Of a stretch of DNA of 64,000 nucleotides, positions 34,915 to 43,658 are shown in pieces. Under the pieces are notes generated by a model. It saw only the letters and a list, made by a program, of their open reading frames with translations, did not search any database and was not told the DNA's origin. Origin of the DNA: Halopenitus persicus (GTDB lineage: Archaea; Halobacteriota; Halobacteria; Halobacteriales; Haloferacaceae); assembly GCF_900107205.1 (NCBI RefSeq), contig NZ_FNPC01000001.1:155213-219212 (forward strand), given 5' to 3'. Numbering within the stretch: position 1 is the stretch's first letter; each line of letters begins with the position of its first letter. A program made the translations under genes and the position numbers.

Positions 34915-36177
34915 CTACTTTCCGACTTTCCGTACCGTTCGAACGACGATCGTTCCAGCGACGGCACCGATACCTGCAACGATGAACAGCGATCCCGAGT
35001 AAAACAACGCTACCGTTCCGGCGATGAGTAGTGGCCGCGGCAATTCACCAACCGGTACGCCAGCCATCATTGCAGTCAATCCGACCACAGAACCGACTCC
35101 GGGGACTATTTGGGCGAGTGCCGCCCCGGTGGCCGCACCGCCCGCCAGCAGCGGAAATATTGGACCGCCTTTCCAGCCCGTCTCCAGCATCAGGCCCACC
35201 AGCATGATTTTGGCGACCCCGGCCACGAGCAACGCCTCGGCCGGGAGCGGAAGCCCGGCAAAGAGCGCACCGATGGCTTCCTGTCCTGAGAACAGTAATC
35301 CGGGCGTAACGGCTCCGGCGAACCCCAGGGCGAGCCCTCCAACCGTTGATCTCATAAGGTGATCGCCCGTCCCCCGATGGGCTTGCAACCGACGTCGAAA
35401 CCGGAGGTACAGCACGGAAACGAACCCTCCGAGTGCCCCAAAGAGAGCCGCCGCGGCCAGACGCCGTGTCGGATTCGTCGAACCAAACTCGGGGACGGCG
35501 TACCCGAAATGTAGCCCGCTTCCAGCGGCTACTTTGAGAGCCGTGACCCCGAGAACGATCGCGGCAAGCCCCGGTATCCACCGCCACCATCGGGGAACCG
35601 GGGGGATGTCGTTCCTTTCGACGGGGTGATCGAGCCCGCCGGTCGCATGAAAACGGAGATCGCTGAACGACGTGCTCGTCCCTGCGATCGTCCCGGTCCA
35701 CGCAGTACGCATCGCATATTGCAGCCTCACGAGAGCGTGTGAGCTCATTCCGCCGCCGATCGCCAGTAACGCGAGTTCGGGACCGAGACTCGCCCCGAAG
35801 GCGAGCGAGACCAGCGAGTGTATCGCCCCTTTCGAGATTTCATCGTGATCAACGGTCTCTCCAGCACGTATTTCGGCCAGCAATTCCTCGACGTCACCCG
35901 GATGATCGCCGAGATGGAGACGTCCGAGCCCGAGCGTAATCCCGCCGACGGTACAGACGATCACGGTATACAGCGGGTGATTCGGCACCACTGCGATCGC
36001 CGCTGGAACCGTTTCCCAGAGGAGGAACGTAACCCACTGGAGAACGCGAAGGAACGTTCCCGTCACGAGCCCGATGACGGTGGCGAAACAGACCGCGAGA
36101 AGGACGACGCGGGAGAGGTTACGAACCGCGAGTGAGACGGTGCGTCCGTGGTAGCCGTCCTTCGATAGCCCAACCAT
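34915..36177 (-). CDS. ClC-type chloride channel/antiporter
   Basis: 420 residues with about ten membrane helices. SLAFGASLGPELALLAIGGG corresponds to the second ClC anion-binding segment and GWKGGPIFPLLAGGAATGAALA to the GxFxP-type segment. The usual gating Glu in GKEGP is not in its normal place; here the order is GASLGPE, with Glu after Pro. FLRVLQWVTFLLW at the N-terminus matches the first helices. The gene lies in the lower-G+C region upstream of the kinase on the same strand, 143 nt apart. Confidence 0.85.
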   Translation of the reverse strand: MVGLSKDGYHGRTVSLAVRNLSRVVLLAVCFATVIGLVTGTFLRVLQWVTFLLWETVPAAIAVVPNHPLYTVIVCTVGGITLGLGRLHLGDHPGDVEELLAEIRAGETVDHDEISKGAIHSLVSLAFGASLGPELALLAIGGGMSSHALVRLQYAMRTAWTGTIAGTSTSFSDLRFHATGGLDHPVERNDIPPVPRWWRWIPGLAAIVLGVTALKVAAGSGLHFGYAVPEFGSTNPTRRLAAAALFGALGGFVSVLYLRFRRRLQAHRGTGDHLMRSTVGGLALGFAGAVTPGLLFSGQEAIGALFAGLPLPAEALLVAGVAKIMLVGLMLETGWKGGPIFPLLAGGAATGAALAQIVPGVGSVVGLTAMMAGVPVGELPRPLLIAGTVALFYSGSLFIVAGIGAVAGTIVVRTVRKVGK

Positions 36178-36578
36178 CGCCGTGTAGGCTCCACTAACGG
36201 GATGGAGTAGGTAATCAATGTCGCTTTGACCACGATCCGCCTTCGGAGCGACGATATCATCTTTGCTTCCGCGGATTCACGTTCTGACCGCCTGCCGACT
36301 GATTCCTGCACTCTCGCGGTGCCTGCGTGTCGTTTCTCTCTCGTGACCGAGCTCGGATCGATCCCGGCGAAAAACGTCGTCTCGCGGACGTGGGTTGTTG
36401 CGCTCGCAGGCTTTCATAGGTGTTGAAATCCTACGGTCACGGTCGGGGATTGCATCCCAGTCCACGCCCTCCTTGACGAGACGGATGGGTTCGTTGTACG
36501 CCCACTGCGTATCTATCGATAGTCCCAAGCGCTGTCCCACACCAGAAGTGTTTCACTGTCACCACTGTTTGCATAGGT
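36178..36578. other. Intergenic region, possible decayed sequence
   Basis: 401 bp. A minus-strand frame at 36277-36540 (peptide includes QWAYNEPIRLVKEGVDWDAIPD) has a protein-like first half but no recognisable family and a poor second half. TGTTGAAATCCT at 36421-36432 recurs in inverted orientation at 40149-40160. Confidence 0.4.
36421..36432 (+). repeat. Outer inverted 12-mer, left copy
   Basis: TGTTGAAATCCT; its exact reverse complement occurs at 40149-40160. Together they bracket the low-G+C block that holds the lipoprotein and the SMC module. A 12-bp match could be chance. Confidence 0.35.
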
Positions 36579-37004
36579 GTGTCCCCCTCTCGTCGTACTT
36601 TCCTCACCGGTTTGAGTCCCGGCTTACTCGCTATCGCAGGGTGTGCCTCCCCCTTCCAGCAATCTCGAACGCGTATCGGTGAAATCGTTCTCTTGAATAT
36701 GGACGACAGGAGCCATACAGTTCGAGTGCAGGTTCTGTCTTCAGGTGAGACGCTCTACGACACAAGCAAGGAGATACCTCCCGGCGAAGACGAAGAACAG
36801 CCAGTTATTACTCCTGATGATGGGCTGCCGACTGAACTCCGAAAATACACGGTTTCTGCGACGCTTGATGGAGGGGAAGATTCGATATCGAGGACGTATC
36901 CAACGAAGGGCGGAGACTGTTATTCGGTGACCGTTCGTGTTGGGACGGACGGACGATTCAGGGATATGCCGTCCGATTCGGCGTTCGAAGGGTGCAGTCA
37001 GTAG
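36579..37004 (+). CDS. Tat-exported lipoprotein of unknown function
   Basis: 141 residues, GTG start. SRRTFLTGLSPGLLAIAGC gives a twin-arginine signal and lipobox ending at Cys22. The mature part (about 115 residues) looks like a beta-sandwich: IGEIVLLNMDDRSHTVRVQVLSSGETLYDTSKEI resembles small haloarchaeal lipoproteins with an Ig-like fold. Clearly lower G+C than core genes. No partner recognised. Confidence 0.75.
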   Translation: MSPSRRTFLTGLSPGLLAIAGCASPFQQSRTRIGEIVLLNMDDRSHTVRVQVLSSGETLYDTSKEIPPGEDEEQPVITPDDGLPTELRKYTVSATLDGGEDSISRTYPTKGGDCYSVTVRVGTDGRFRDMPSDSAFEGCSQ

Positions 37005-37290
37005 GACACCTGTAGTAAACACGCAATTCCAATTCTGAAGGACTCAAAAAGCCACAAGAATCGCTTTGTGCAAATTCCCAAAAAGGTGCTGGTTGGGCCT
37101 ATCGTTTTTAGGATCTAGCCGCTCTCAGAGCCTCGGACTGCATTTTCTTGAATAAGCGTGGCTTGAACTGCCGATCTGTCGCTTGCTACGCCTTAAAATT
37201 CTCGAAGTAGTGCTTGGCAAAGGACTGATTGATCAAAGGGGATAGTCATCGGTAGTAGGTTTTTTGTACATTCTGGTCATCGCCGAGGAC
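37005..37290. other. AT-rich region with remnant of a minus-strand gene end
   Basis: 286 bp. On the minus strand the frame reads LINQSFAKHYFENFKA then stop (about 37240-37187), looking like the C-terminus of a lost gene, perhaps a transposase. The related sequence at 40009-40038 on the plus strand ends HRFEKFEQ then stop. No intact gene. Confidence 0.4.
37176..37206 (+). repeat. Inner inverted repeat, left copy
   Basis: 31 nt matching the reverse complement of 40018-40048 at 26 of 31 positions, with CTGTCGCT, GCTAC and TTCTCGAA exact. Located 85 nt before the start of the small acidic gene. It corresponds to the end of a former reading frame, so the pair may be two decayed copies of one transposon gene in opposite orientation. 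Confidence 0.65.
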
Positions 37291-37485
37291 ATGGTTAATG
37301 GCGGTAGGGATTTGGAAAATGAGATTTTGGAATCGTTCTTTGAGAAGCTATCTAACGATGATTCCATTCCGGACGACCTCGTTGAGGACTTGGAACAACT
37401 TGAACGGAGGGGTGAACTGAGCGAGGCAACCGAAGTAATCGAGAATGCGAAGGAGGTGATGAATGTTGCACATTCGGAAGATTGA
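37291..37485 (+). CDS. 64-residue acidic helical protein, partner of the SMC-like ATPase
   Basis: MVNGGRDLENEILESFFEKLSND, then SIPDDLVEDLEQLERRGELSEATEVIENAKEVMN. Predicted two-helix, strongly acidic, no known domain. The ATG at 37291 has TTTTTTGTAC about 27-32 nt upstream; an upstream extension to 37264 looks less likely. The 3' end overlaps the ATPase gene by 23 nt in another frame, so the two are translated from one mRNA and likely form a functional pair. It could be a regulatory or assembly subunit of the ATPase. Confidence 0.7.
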   Translation: MVNGGRDLENEILESFFEKLSNDDSIPDDLVEDLEQLERRGELSEATEVIENAKEVMNVAHSED

Positions 37486-39904
37486 GATCAAGAACATCCG
37501 AGGGATAACGCACTGGGAGGAAGAGTTTGAGAATGAGAACGTTCGTATCTTAGGCCCGAATGGTTCTGGCAAAAGCTCAGTGATACAATCCGTCGAATTC
37601 GTTCTCACTGGAGATATCTCAAGACTTCGTGGGAGCGGGACACAGGGCATCCCTTTTCCTGAGTACGCCTCACATATGGAATCAGAACCCTATGACGCCT
37701 GGGTTGAGGCGACGTTCGCTCACGAGGGGGAACAGGACGTGGCGGTAAAGCGAGTGGTGTCCGAGCCCACCGATCTAGAGGTGATCGAACCGACAGGCCT
37801 GAACAAAATTCCAGACTGGTTGGATGATCAAATGGCCGCTGCAGAACTTGGGCATTCTATTCTCGACCGGGACCGGTTGTTACGTTTCGTGACTGCCCCG
37901 GAGGGGAAGCGGGGTGACCGAATCGACGAACTGTTCGGGCTTGAGGATGTCGACGAGAAACGAAAATCGGTGAAGCACGCCGAGCGCAAGCATCGAAAAG
38001 AGGAAATTGAGGCCCTAAAAAAGGAGAAGAGCCAAGCAGATCAGCGGTTCTTCGATTTATTTGAGCAAGGTGTTTCTACTCGTTCGGGAGCACTGGAGCG
38101 AGTGAACGAGTTGAGGGCAGAACACGGTGCCAAGAAGCGTGAGTCCCTCGATGAAGACTTCACCGAGGGAATTGATTTAGACGTGGAGATCTCCGTTGAT
38201 CCACTTCAGAGTGAGGCTACTGTATCTCTTCTCAAACAGGTCTCAGATCAGTTCGAAGGGCGTCAAAACCAGCTCCAAGGCAAATACGATCAGTTGCAAG
38301 AGTTGACCTCGGAGTTACAAGCAGCAGAGCATCTCGAACGAGAGTTAGAAACCCTGGAATTGGTGGATAACGGTCTTTCAGTCTTCGATCATTACAATGA
38401 CCAGTGTCCTCTCTGTTTGACTGATTGGGAGGACGAGCGTTTGCTTGAGCGTCTGGAAGAGCGGAGGGAACAGGCTACCGGCCTGAAGGATCGAAAAGAG
38501 AATTTGGAGTCGCTCTATGATGAGGTGAACGAACTGGTCGTCGGATACACCGATAGCTTAGGGAGTCTCAAGGATGAACTGCAAGAGGAATATCCCGAAG
38601 TCGAAGACAAAATTTCCGAGGAAATTGAGAGAGCACAGTCATGGAAATCGCAACTCAACAAAGGACCACTAACCAATCTGGTTGAGGGGATTGACGTTCA
38701 GGATGCGATTTTCACTGGTGCTCTCGAAGATGAGATTCATCGATTAGCGAATATTGCGGAGGAGAAGCCCGAATTAAAATCGACAACCAAGAATGTCGAC
38801 CTACTAGCGAGAGCCGACGACCGATATGACGACTTGGTGATCAGAGAGAGGGAACTGGAAGAAGCAGAAGGAGTTCAAGAGGTACTCGGGAGCATTAAAC
38901 AGCATTTCCTGGATGCCCGTAGTCGGGTTCTAACGGACGCATTTGGTGATATTCGGGAGAAATTTGAGAAGTACTACGAGGAGATGCACCAAGACGACGA
39001 AGCTAAAGACTTCTCAGCAATTCTCGAACCGACAGACACCGGTGTTAAGTTCGAGCCCGAATTCTACGACCAAGGCCATCACCATCCCAGTGCAGTCCAT
39101 AGCGAAGGACATCGGGACAGTATGGGATTGGCGCTGTTCTTGGCAATGTCGGACGTTGGTGGCGAGGCGATCGATATTCTGTTACTCGACGACGTGATGA
39201 TGTCGATTGACTCTGGTCATCGATCGAACATCGCGAATCTCCTCGCTGGGGACATCTCCAATCGCTACCAGATTCTACTGACTACGCACGACAAGACGTG
39301 GGACCGTCACCTCCAACTCACGAAAGAGTTCGATAAACAGGTTCGCTTCTCTAAATGTTCGCTCGAAGGAGGACCTCTCCCTGTAGAGAGTATTTCTGAG
39401 CCGTGGGAGCGGATCGAATATTTCATCGAGCGCGACGATGTAACGTCGGCAGCGGCGTGGATCCGGAAGACAGTCGAGTGGTACTCCCGACGGGCTTGTG
39501 CCGCTTTGAAAGCCGATGTCCCGTATCACGAATTAGAAGATGAGGACCTCAAGATTGGGAGGCTCTTCACGGCCGCGATCACTCAGTATCAGTCGCTCCT
39601 AGATAATGGCACTGTGGTTAACCAGACAGATTATTCGCAATCGATGTACGACCAGGAACAGATTGACGATGACCTCGAAGCCCTGGAGGAGCTCAAGCAG
39701 GATTTGGAGCGGCACCTGAATTTGCTTCATCGGAACGTACACCACAACGACGCCGAGGCGGCGTTCTATACTGGCGAGGAGCTGAAAAGCGAGCGTGACG
39801 TGTTCAGGCGTGCGTATGACTTACTGTACTGTGACGACTGTGGATCGTGGGTGAAAAATCGGGATTACGTCTATTGTGACTGTACGATTCGGGTGGACCC
39901 TTAG
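37463..39904 (+). CDS. Rad50/SMC-like ATPase with zinc hook and C-terminal zinc ribbon
   Basis: 813 residues. Walker A GPNGSGKSS (31-39) after HIRKIEIKNIRGI, as in AAA_23/Rad50-type proteins. Coiled-coil arms (about 165-300 and 320-395, 440-510) flank a hook CPLC at 315-318. The signature-like SEGHRDSMGLALFLAMS (547-563), Walker B DILLLDDVMMSID (571-583) and switch His in TTHDKTW (His609) complete the ATPase. Unusually, a helical C-terminal domain of about 150 residues (640-790) containing LLHRNVHHNDAEAAFYTGEEL follows, then a CxxC...CxC zinc ribbon (C790, C793, C805, C807). Lower G+C than core genes and codon use to match. No nuclease domain visible. Resembles SMC-like subunits of defence modules rather than housekeeping Rad50 (no Mre11 neighbour). 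Confidence 0.85.
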   Translation: MLHIRKIEIKNIRGITHWEEEFENENVRILGPNGSGKSSVIQSVEFVLTGDISRLRGSGTQGIPFPEYASHMESEPYDAWVEATFAHEGEQDVAVKRVVSEPTDLEVIEPTGLNKIPDWLDDQMAAAELGHSILDRDRLLRFVTAPEGKRGDRIDELFGLEDVDEKRKSVKHAERKHRKEEIEALKKEKSQADQRFFDLFEQGVSTRSGALERVNELRAEHGAKKRESLDEDFTEGIDLDVEISVDPLQSEATVSLLKQVSDQFEGRQNQLQGKYDQLQELTSELQAAEHLERELETLELVDNGLSVFDHYNDQCPLCLTDWEDERLLERLEERREQATGLKDRKENLESLYDEVNELVVGYTDSLGSLKDELQEEYPEVEDKISEEIERAQSWKSQLNKGPLTNLVEGIDVQDAIFTGALEDEIHRLANIAEEKPELKSTTKNVDLLARADDRYDDLVIRERELEEAEGVQEVLGSIKQHFLDARSRVLTDAFGDIREKFEKYYEEMHQDDEAKDFSAILEPTDTGVKFEPEFYDQGHHHPSAVHSEGHRDSMGLALFLAMSDVGGEAIDILLLDDVMMSIDSGHRSNIANLLAGDISNRYQILLTTHDKTWDRHLQLTKEFDKQVRFSKCSLEGGPLPVESISEPWERIEYFIERDDVTSAAAWIRKTVEWYSRRACAALKADVPYHELEDEDLKIGRLFTAAITQYQSLLDNGTVVNQTDYSQSMYDQEQIDDDLEALEELKQDLERHLNLLHRNVHHNDAEAAFYTGEELKSERDVFRRAYDLLYCDDCGSWVKNRDYVYCDCTIRVDP

Positions 39905-40017
39905 TTACTGAAGCTCGTAATGTTTCCATCCCTTTGTTGAGGAACATCCGGTATATTGGGCTCTTCTGGAACTTTAGACAGAGTAGGAAAATGTGCTAGT
40001 GGAGTATGTACCATCGT

Positions 40018-40048
40018 TTCGAGAAATTTGAGCAGTAGCGAGCGACAG
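40018..40048 (-). repeat. Inner inverted repeat, right copy
   Basis: Reverse complement matches 37176-37206 at 26 of 31 positions. Lies 114 nt after the SMC stop codon. Confidence 0.65.
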
Positions 40049-40148
40049 TCCGGCGGGCCAAGAGCATCGATTGCTCAACAAATCGAAGTAGTTGCGACAT
40101 CAGGAGCTTGTAATCAGTCAAACTACTATGGGAATCAGTAGCTCGCTG

Positions 40149-40160
40149 AGGATTTCAACA
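40149..40160 (-). repeat. Outer inverted 12-mer, right copy
   Basis: AGGATTTCAACA, exact reverse complement of 36421-36432. Confidence 0.35.
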
Positions 40161-40233
40161 GCCGGGTTTTGAACTGTATTCTGTGACTGCCACACCGGGA
40201 TACATATACGAATTCGAGTCCACCATTCTGTAT

Positions 40234-41097
40234 ATGACAGATTCCGATGCCGACTCAGGTTGGTTTGAATCGGTCCCGCCTGACGACCTCGAAGTCGCTC
40301 GAGAAGTCATTGAAAACGGAAGCGCAGAATCGCCAAAGGATTGGCCCAAACAGGCTGTAGAGGCTAGATTCGCAGAGGATAAAGACAACTACTACGATAG
40401 ACTCCACGAAGCAGCGAATTATGCCGCCCGAGAAACCGTCAAAGAGCGAGAAAGGGCAGATGACCAACAGTTAAAGCATAGTATTCGTGCTATGGACGAC
40501 TGCGAACGGACCGCGAACGAGCTGGCCGAGCGCGCCGCCGAGTGGGCCGGCAGCCTGTTCGCTGACGTCGACGCCGGAATCGAGGGCGCTCGCGAGGTCG
40601 CGACGCGCCAGCCGGACACCGAGGCCGAGCGGCGCGCAGTCTCGCTCGCCGAGCGAGCGGTCGATCTGGCCGACGAGGCGGCCGCGATCCGCGGGTTCAT
40701 CGAACGGACGGCGCCCAGCGTCGCGCCGAACCTCGCGGCGATGGCCGGCCCCGTGCTCGCGACCCGCCTGATCGCGCTCGCGGGCGGACTCGAGACGCTC
40801 GCGAAGAAGCCCTCGGGAACGGTGCAGGTGCTCGGCGCGGAGGACGCGCTGTTCGCCCACCTCGAGGGACGCGCCCCGTCGCCGAAACACGGGATCATCT
40901 TCACCCACGAGTACGTGCGCGAGACCCGACCGGAGGACCGCGGGTCCGCGGCGCGGGCGGTCGCCGGAAAGCTGACGATCGCCGCCCGGATCGACCACTA
41001 CAGCGGCGACCTCCGGGAGGAGGTCCACGAGGAGCTCCGCGACCGCATCGCGACGATCCGCGCTCGGGCCGACGCCGACGAGGAGGGCGACCGATGA
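40234..41097 (+). CDS. nop5: Nop5/Nop56 C/D-box sRNP core protein
   Basis: 287 residues. Scaffold of the C/D-box guide RNP that directs rRNA 2'-O-methylation with fibrillarin and L7Ae. The Nop domain contains GFIERTAPSVAPNLAAMAGPVLATRLIALAGGLETLAKKPSGTVQVLGAEDALFAHLEGRAPSPKHGIIF with the GAEKALF-equivalent signature. The start MTDSDADSGWF matches haloarchaeal family members and CATATACG lies about 27 nt upstream. The first 85 or so codons are AT-richer than the rest, with an abrupt change near 40490. Overlaps flpA by ATGA. Confidence 0.94.
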   Translation: MTDSDADSGWFESVPPDDLEVAREVIENGSAESPKDWPKQAVEARFAEDKDNYYDRLHEAANYAARETVKERERADDQQLKHSIRAMDDCERTANELAERAAEWAGSLFADVDAGIEGAREVATRQPDTEAERRAVSLAERAVDLADEAAAIRGFIERTAPSVAPNLAAMAGPVLATRLIALAGGLETLAKKPSGTVQVLGAEDALFAHLEGRAPSPKHGIIFTHEYVRETRPEDRGSAARAVAGKLTIAARIDHYSGDLREEVHEELRDRIATIRARADADEEGDR

Positions 41098-41789
41098 GCG
41101 ACGATCCATCGACGAGCGCCGACGCACCCACGAGCGCCGACGCACCCACGAGCGCCGACTCGGTTCTTCCGGCGGGCGTCGAGCGACGCACGATCGGCGG
41201 CGAGGAAACCCTCGCCACGCGCGGCGAACCGGTCTACGGCGAGCCGACCGACGGCGACTGGCGCGCCTGGAACGCCTCGCGGTCGAAGCTGGGCGCGACG
41301 TTCGAGCTCGGGATGGAGACGGGCCTTGCGGGCGGCGACCGCGTCCTCTATCTGGGCGCCGCCGCCGGAACGACCGTCAGCCACGTCGCCGACTTCGCGG
41401 GCCCGACCTACGCGGTCGAGTTCGCCCCGCGGCCGACCCGGGACCTGCTGGCGGTCGCCGAACCGCGCGACCGGCTCTTCCCGCTGTTGAAGGACGCCCG
41501 GGCACCCGAGACGTACGCCCACGTGGTCGAGTCCGACCTCGACGCGATCGTCCAGGACGTCGCGACCAGGGGACAGGCGGACGTGGCCGTCCGCAACGCG
41601 CAGTTCCTGGCCGACGACGGTCGGCTGGTGGCGGCGATCAAGGCGCGCAGCGAGGACGTCACGGCAGACCCCGAGGCCGTCTTCGACCGGGCAGTCGACC
41701 GGCTCGGCGACGCCTACGAGGTGCTCGAACGCCGCCGGCTCGAGCCGTATCACGACGACCACCTCGCGGTCGTCGCGAGGCCACGATGA
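41094..41789 (+). CDS. flpA: Fibrillarin-like rRNA 2'-O-methyltransferase
   Basis: 231 residues. SAM-dependent methyltransferase of the C/D-box RNP. RVLYLGAAAGTTVSHVADF is the SAM-binding motif I, VYAVEFAPRP-type TYAVEFAPRPTRDLL motif II and KARSEDVT the late motif. An N-terminal run of three TSADAP-type repeats (18-bp units, about 41112-41160) extends the acidic tail. Coupled to nop5 by ATGA overlap. Confidence 0.96.
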   Translation: MSDDPSTSADAPTSADAPTSADSVLPAGVERRTIGGEETLATRGEPVYGEPTDGDWRAWNASRSKLGATFELGMETGLAGGDRVLYLGAAAGTTVSHVADFAGPTYAVEFAPRPTRDLLAVAEPRDRLFPLLKDARAPETYAHVVESDLDAIVQDVATRGQADVAVRNAQFLADDGRLVAAIKARSEDVTADPEAVFDRAVDRLGDAYEVLERRRLEPYHDDHLAVVARPR

Positions 41790-41921
41790 CGGATTCGACG
41801 TCGTGGTGACCGTTGGATAACGCGGCGTCCGCCGTCATCTGTGAGCGTCATCCGGAGCACGGCCGCGTCCGGTCGACCGCCTTCCGACCTTATATAGTGT
41901 CCCGCCAACAAGGGGGGATCG

Positions 41922-43004
41922 ATGGAACTCGGCTCGCGGGACGCGTTCGACCGGATGGGCACGCTCGGCATCGAGGAGGAGTTCTTCATCGTCGACGAGG
42001 CCGGCCGCCCGACGTCCGGGATCGCGGACCTCGTCTACGGGCCCGACCCGCCGGACCCGATCGTCGGCGCCGTCGACCACGAACTGTTCGCCTGCACGAT
42101 CGAGGTCCAGACGCCGCGCATCGAGGACCCCGGGAACGCCCGCGAGGCCCTCATCGACGTCCGGAACGCGCTGATCGACCACGCGGAGTCCCAGGGCTAC
42201 CGGATCGCGGGCGCCGGGCTGCATCCGGAGGCGCGCTGGCGCGAGCTCGACCACGCGCGTAAACCCCGCTATCGGTCGCAGCTCGACCGGATCCAGTATC
42301 CCCAACACCGGAACACGACCGCGGGCGTCCACGTCCACGTGGGCGTCGACGACGCCGACGCGGCCGTCTGGGTGGCCAACGAGCTGCGGTGGTACATGCC
42401 GGTCCTGCTGGCGCTGTCGGCGAACTCCCCGTTCTGGAACGGCTTCGACACCGGGCTCGCCTCCGCCCGGGCGAAGATCTTCGAGAACCTCCCCAACACC
42501 GGGATGCCCTCGCGGTTCGACGACTTCGAGGCGTTCCGGCGATACGAGCGCCGGATGGTCGAACACGGCTCGATCGGGGACCGCGGCGAGCTCTGGTTCG
42601 ACGTCCGCCCGCACACCCAACACGGCACCGTGGAGGTTCGTGCCCCCGACGGCCAGCGGGACCCCGACCGAACCCTCGCGTTTGCCGAGTACGTCCACGC
42701 GCTCGTCGTCGACCTGGCCGAGCGCTACGCGGACGGCGAGTCAGGCACCGACACCCGCCGCGAGCTCCTCGACGAGAACAAGTGGCGCGCGCTCCGGCAC
42801 GGCCACGACGCCGCCTTCATCACGCCCGCCGGAGAGGACGTCGTCTCCCTCCCGGAGGTCGTCGACCGCGAGTGCGACCGGCTCGGCGTCACCGGGATCC
42901 GCGAGGTCCTCGACGCCGAGAGCGGCACCGAGCGACAGCGACGGCTCCACGAGGAGGACGGGGTCGGCGCGCTGTGTGCCGACCTCGAACTTCGGCGACG
43001 CTGA
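41922..43004 (+). CDS. gshA: Glutamate-cysteine ligase, haloarchaeal type
   Basis: 360 residues. Makes gamma-glutamylcysteine, the main haloarchaeal thiol. [20 protein letters not shown] is the GCS2-type ATP/Mg-binding start; [27 protein letters not shown] and [16 protein letters not shown] are family motifs. A TTATATAG box about 27 nt upstream of the ATG marks a leaderless transcript. Confidence 0.94.
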   Translation: MELGSRDAFDRMGTLGIEEEFFIVDEAGRPTSGIADLVYGPDPPDPIVGAVDHELFACTIEVQTPRIEDPGNAREALIDVRNALIDHAESQGYRIAGAGLHPEARWRELDHARKPRYRSQLDRIQYPQHRNTTAGVHVHVGVDDADAAVWVANELRWYMPVLLALSANSPFWNGFDTGLASARAKIFENLPNTGMPSRFDDFEAFRRYERRMVEHGSIGDRGELWFDVRPHTQHGTVEVRAPDGQRDPDRTLAFAEYVHALVVDLAERYADGESGTDTRRELLDENKWRALRHGHDAAFITPAGEDVVSLPEVVDRECDRLGVTGIREVLDAESGTERQRRLHEEDGVGALCADLELRRR

Positions 43005-43064
43005 GGGGATCGGTTTAAAAAGTCAATCCGCGGTATCGCTACTCCGAGGCGGCCGAGACGACCG

Positions 43065-43556
43065 TTACTCCGAGGCGACCGAGACGGACGCCGGCTCGGC
43101 GGCCGACTCGTCGACGAGCTCGATCTCGGTCGGCGTCGCGTTCTGGATGTTGTCGCCGACCGGGCAGCGCCGCTCGACCGCCTCGAGCCACTCCTGGAGC
43201 GTCTCCTCGTCGGCGTCGGTCTCGGCGTCGATCCGCACGCGGATCTCCTGATAGCCGGCTCGTTCGTCGTCGGAGATGCCCTTGAACGCGCGCGGGTCGA
43301 GGTCGCCCTCGAGCGAGAGGTTCAGGGAGTCGATCTCGACGTCGTGCTCGTCCGCGACCAAGTGTGCGACGACGTTGAGACAGCCGGCCCACGAGCCGAG
43401 CAGGTACTCGACCGGGGTCGGTCCCTCGTCGGTGCCGCCGGCCGCCTCGGGCTCGTCGACGACGAACTCGAAGCCGCGCGTCTCGACCGCCGTTCGCGTC
43501 GAACTCTCGCTTTCCGCGTCGATCCGGAACTGCTGTGTGGCGTCGGTTTCGCTCAT
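43065..43556 (-). CDS. OsmC/Ohr family protein
   Basis: 163 residues. TPVEYLLGSWAGCLNVVAHLVADEHDVEID holds the first redox Cys (AGCLN) and EAVERRCPVGDNIQN the second (RRCPV), as in OsmC peroxiredoxin-like proteins that reduce organic hydroperoxides. The minus-strand box TTTTATAG (about 43580-43587) is centred 27 nt upstream of the ATG. It lies head-on to gshA. Confidence 0.93.
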   Translation of the reverse strand: MSETDATQQFRIDAESESSTRTAVETRGFEFVVDEPEAAGGTDEGPTPVEYLLGSWAGCLNVVAHLVADEHDVEIDSLNLSLEGDLDPRAFKGISDDERAGYQEIRVRIDAETDADEETLQEWLEAVERRCPVGDNIQNATPTEIELVDESAAEPASVSVASE

Positions 43557-43658
43557 CGATCCCTCCTTGGAGAGGGATAACTATAAAACATAGATTCGTA
43601 ACTAAGAATAACCGATAGATATGACACGTGGGTGATCGGCGGATCAGGCGCGACGGTG

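Larger units (their letters stand above)
39905..40233. other. AT-rich region between the SMC gene and nop5
   Basis: 329 bp. Holds the right inverted repeat (40018-40048), the outer 12-mer (40149-40160) and the nop5 TATA box (CATATACG, 40203-40210). The plus-strand frame WSMYHRFEKFEQ then stop suggests a degraded gene end. Confidence 0.5.

Noticed and set aside
36277-36540. Minus-strand frame with a protein-like first half
   Set aside because: No recognised family and the second half is Arg/Asp-rich shadow-like sequence; at best a fragment.
37463-39904. Housekeeping Rad50
   Set aside because: Too short, lacks an Mre11 neighbour, has an extra C-terminal domain and zinc ribbon, and has foreign base composition.
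39956-40141. 61-codon frame after the SMC gene
   Set aside because: Overlaps the inverted repeat and shows no promoter or coding character; likely part of decayed mobile DNA.
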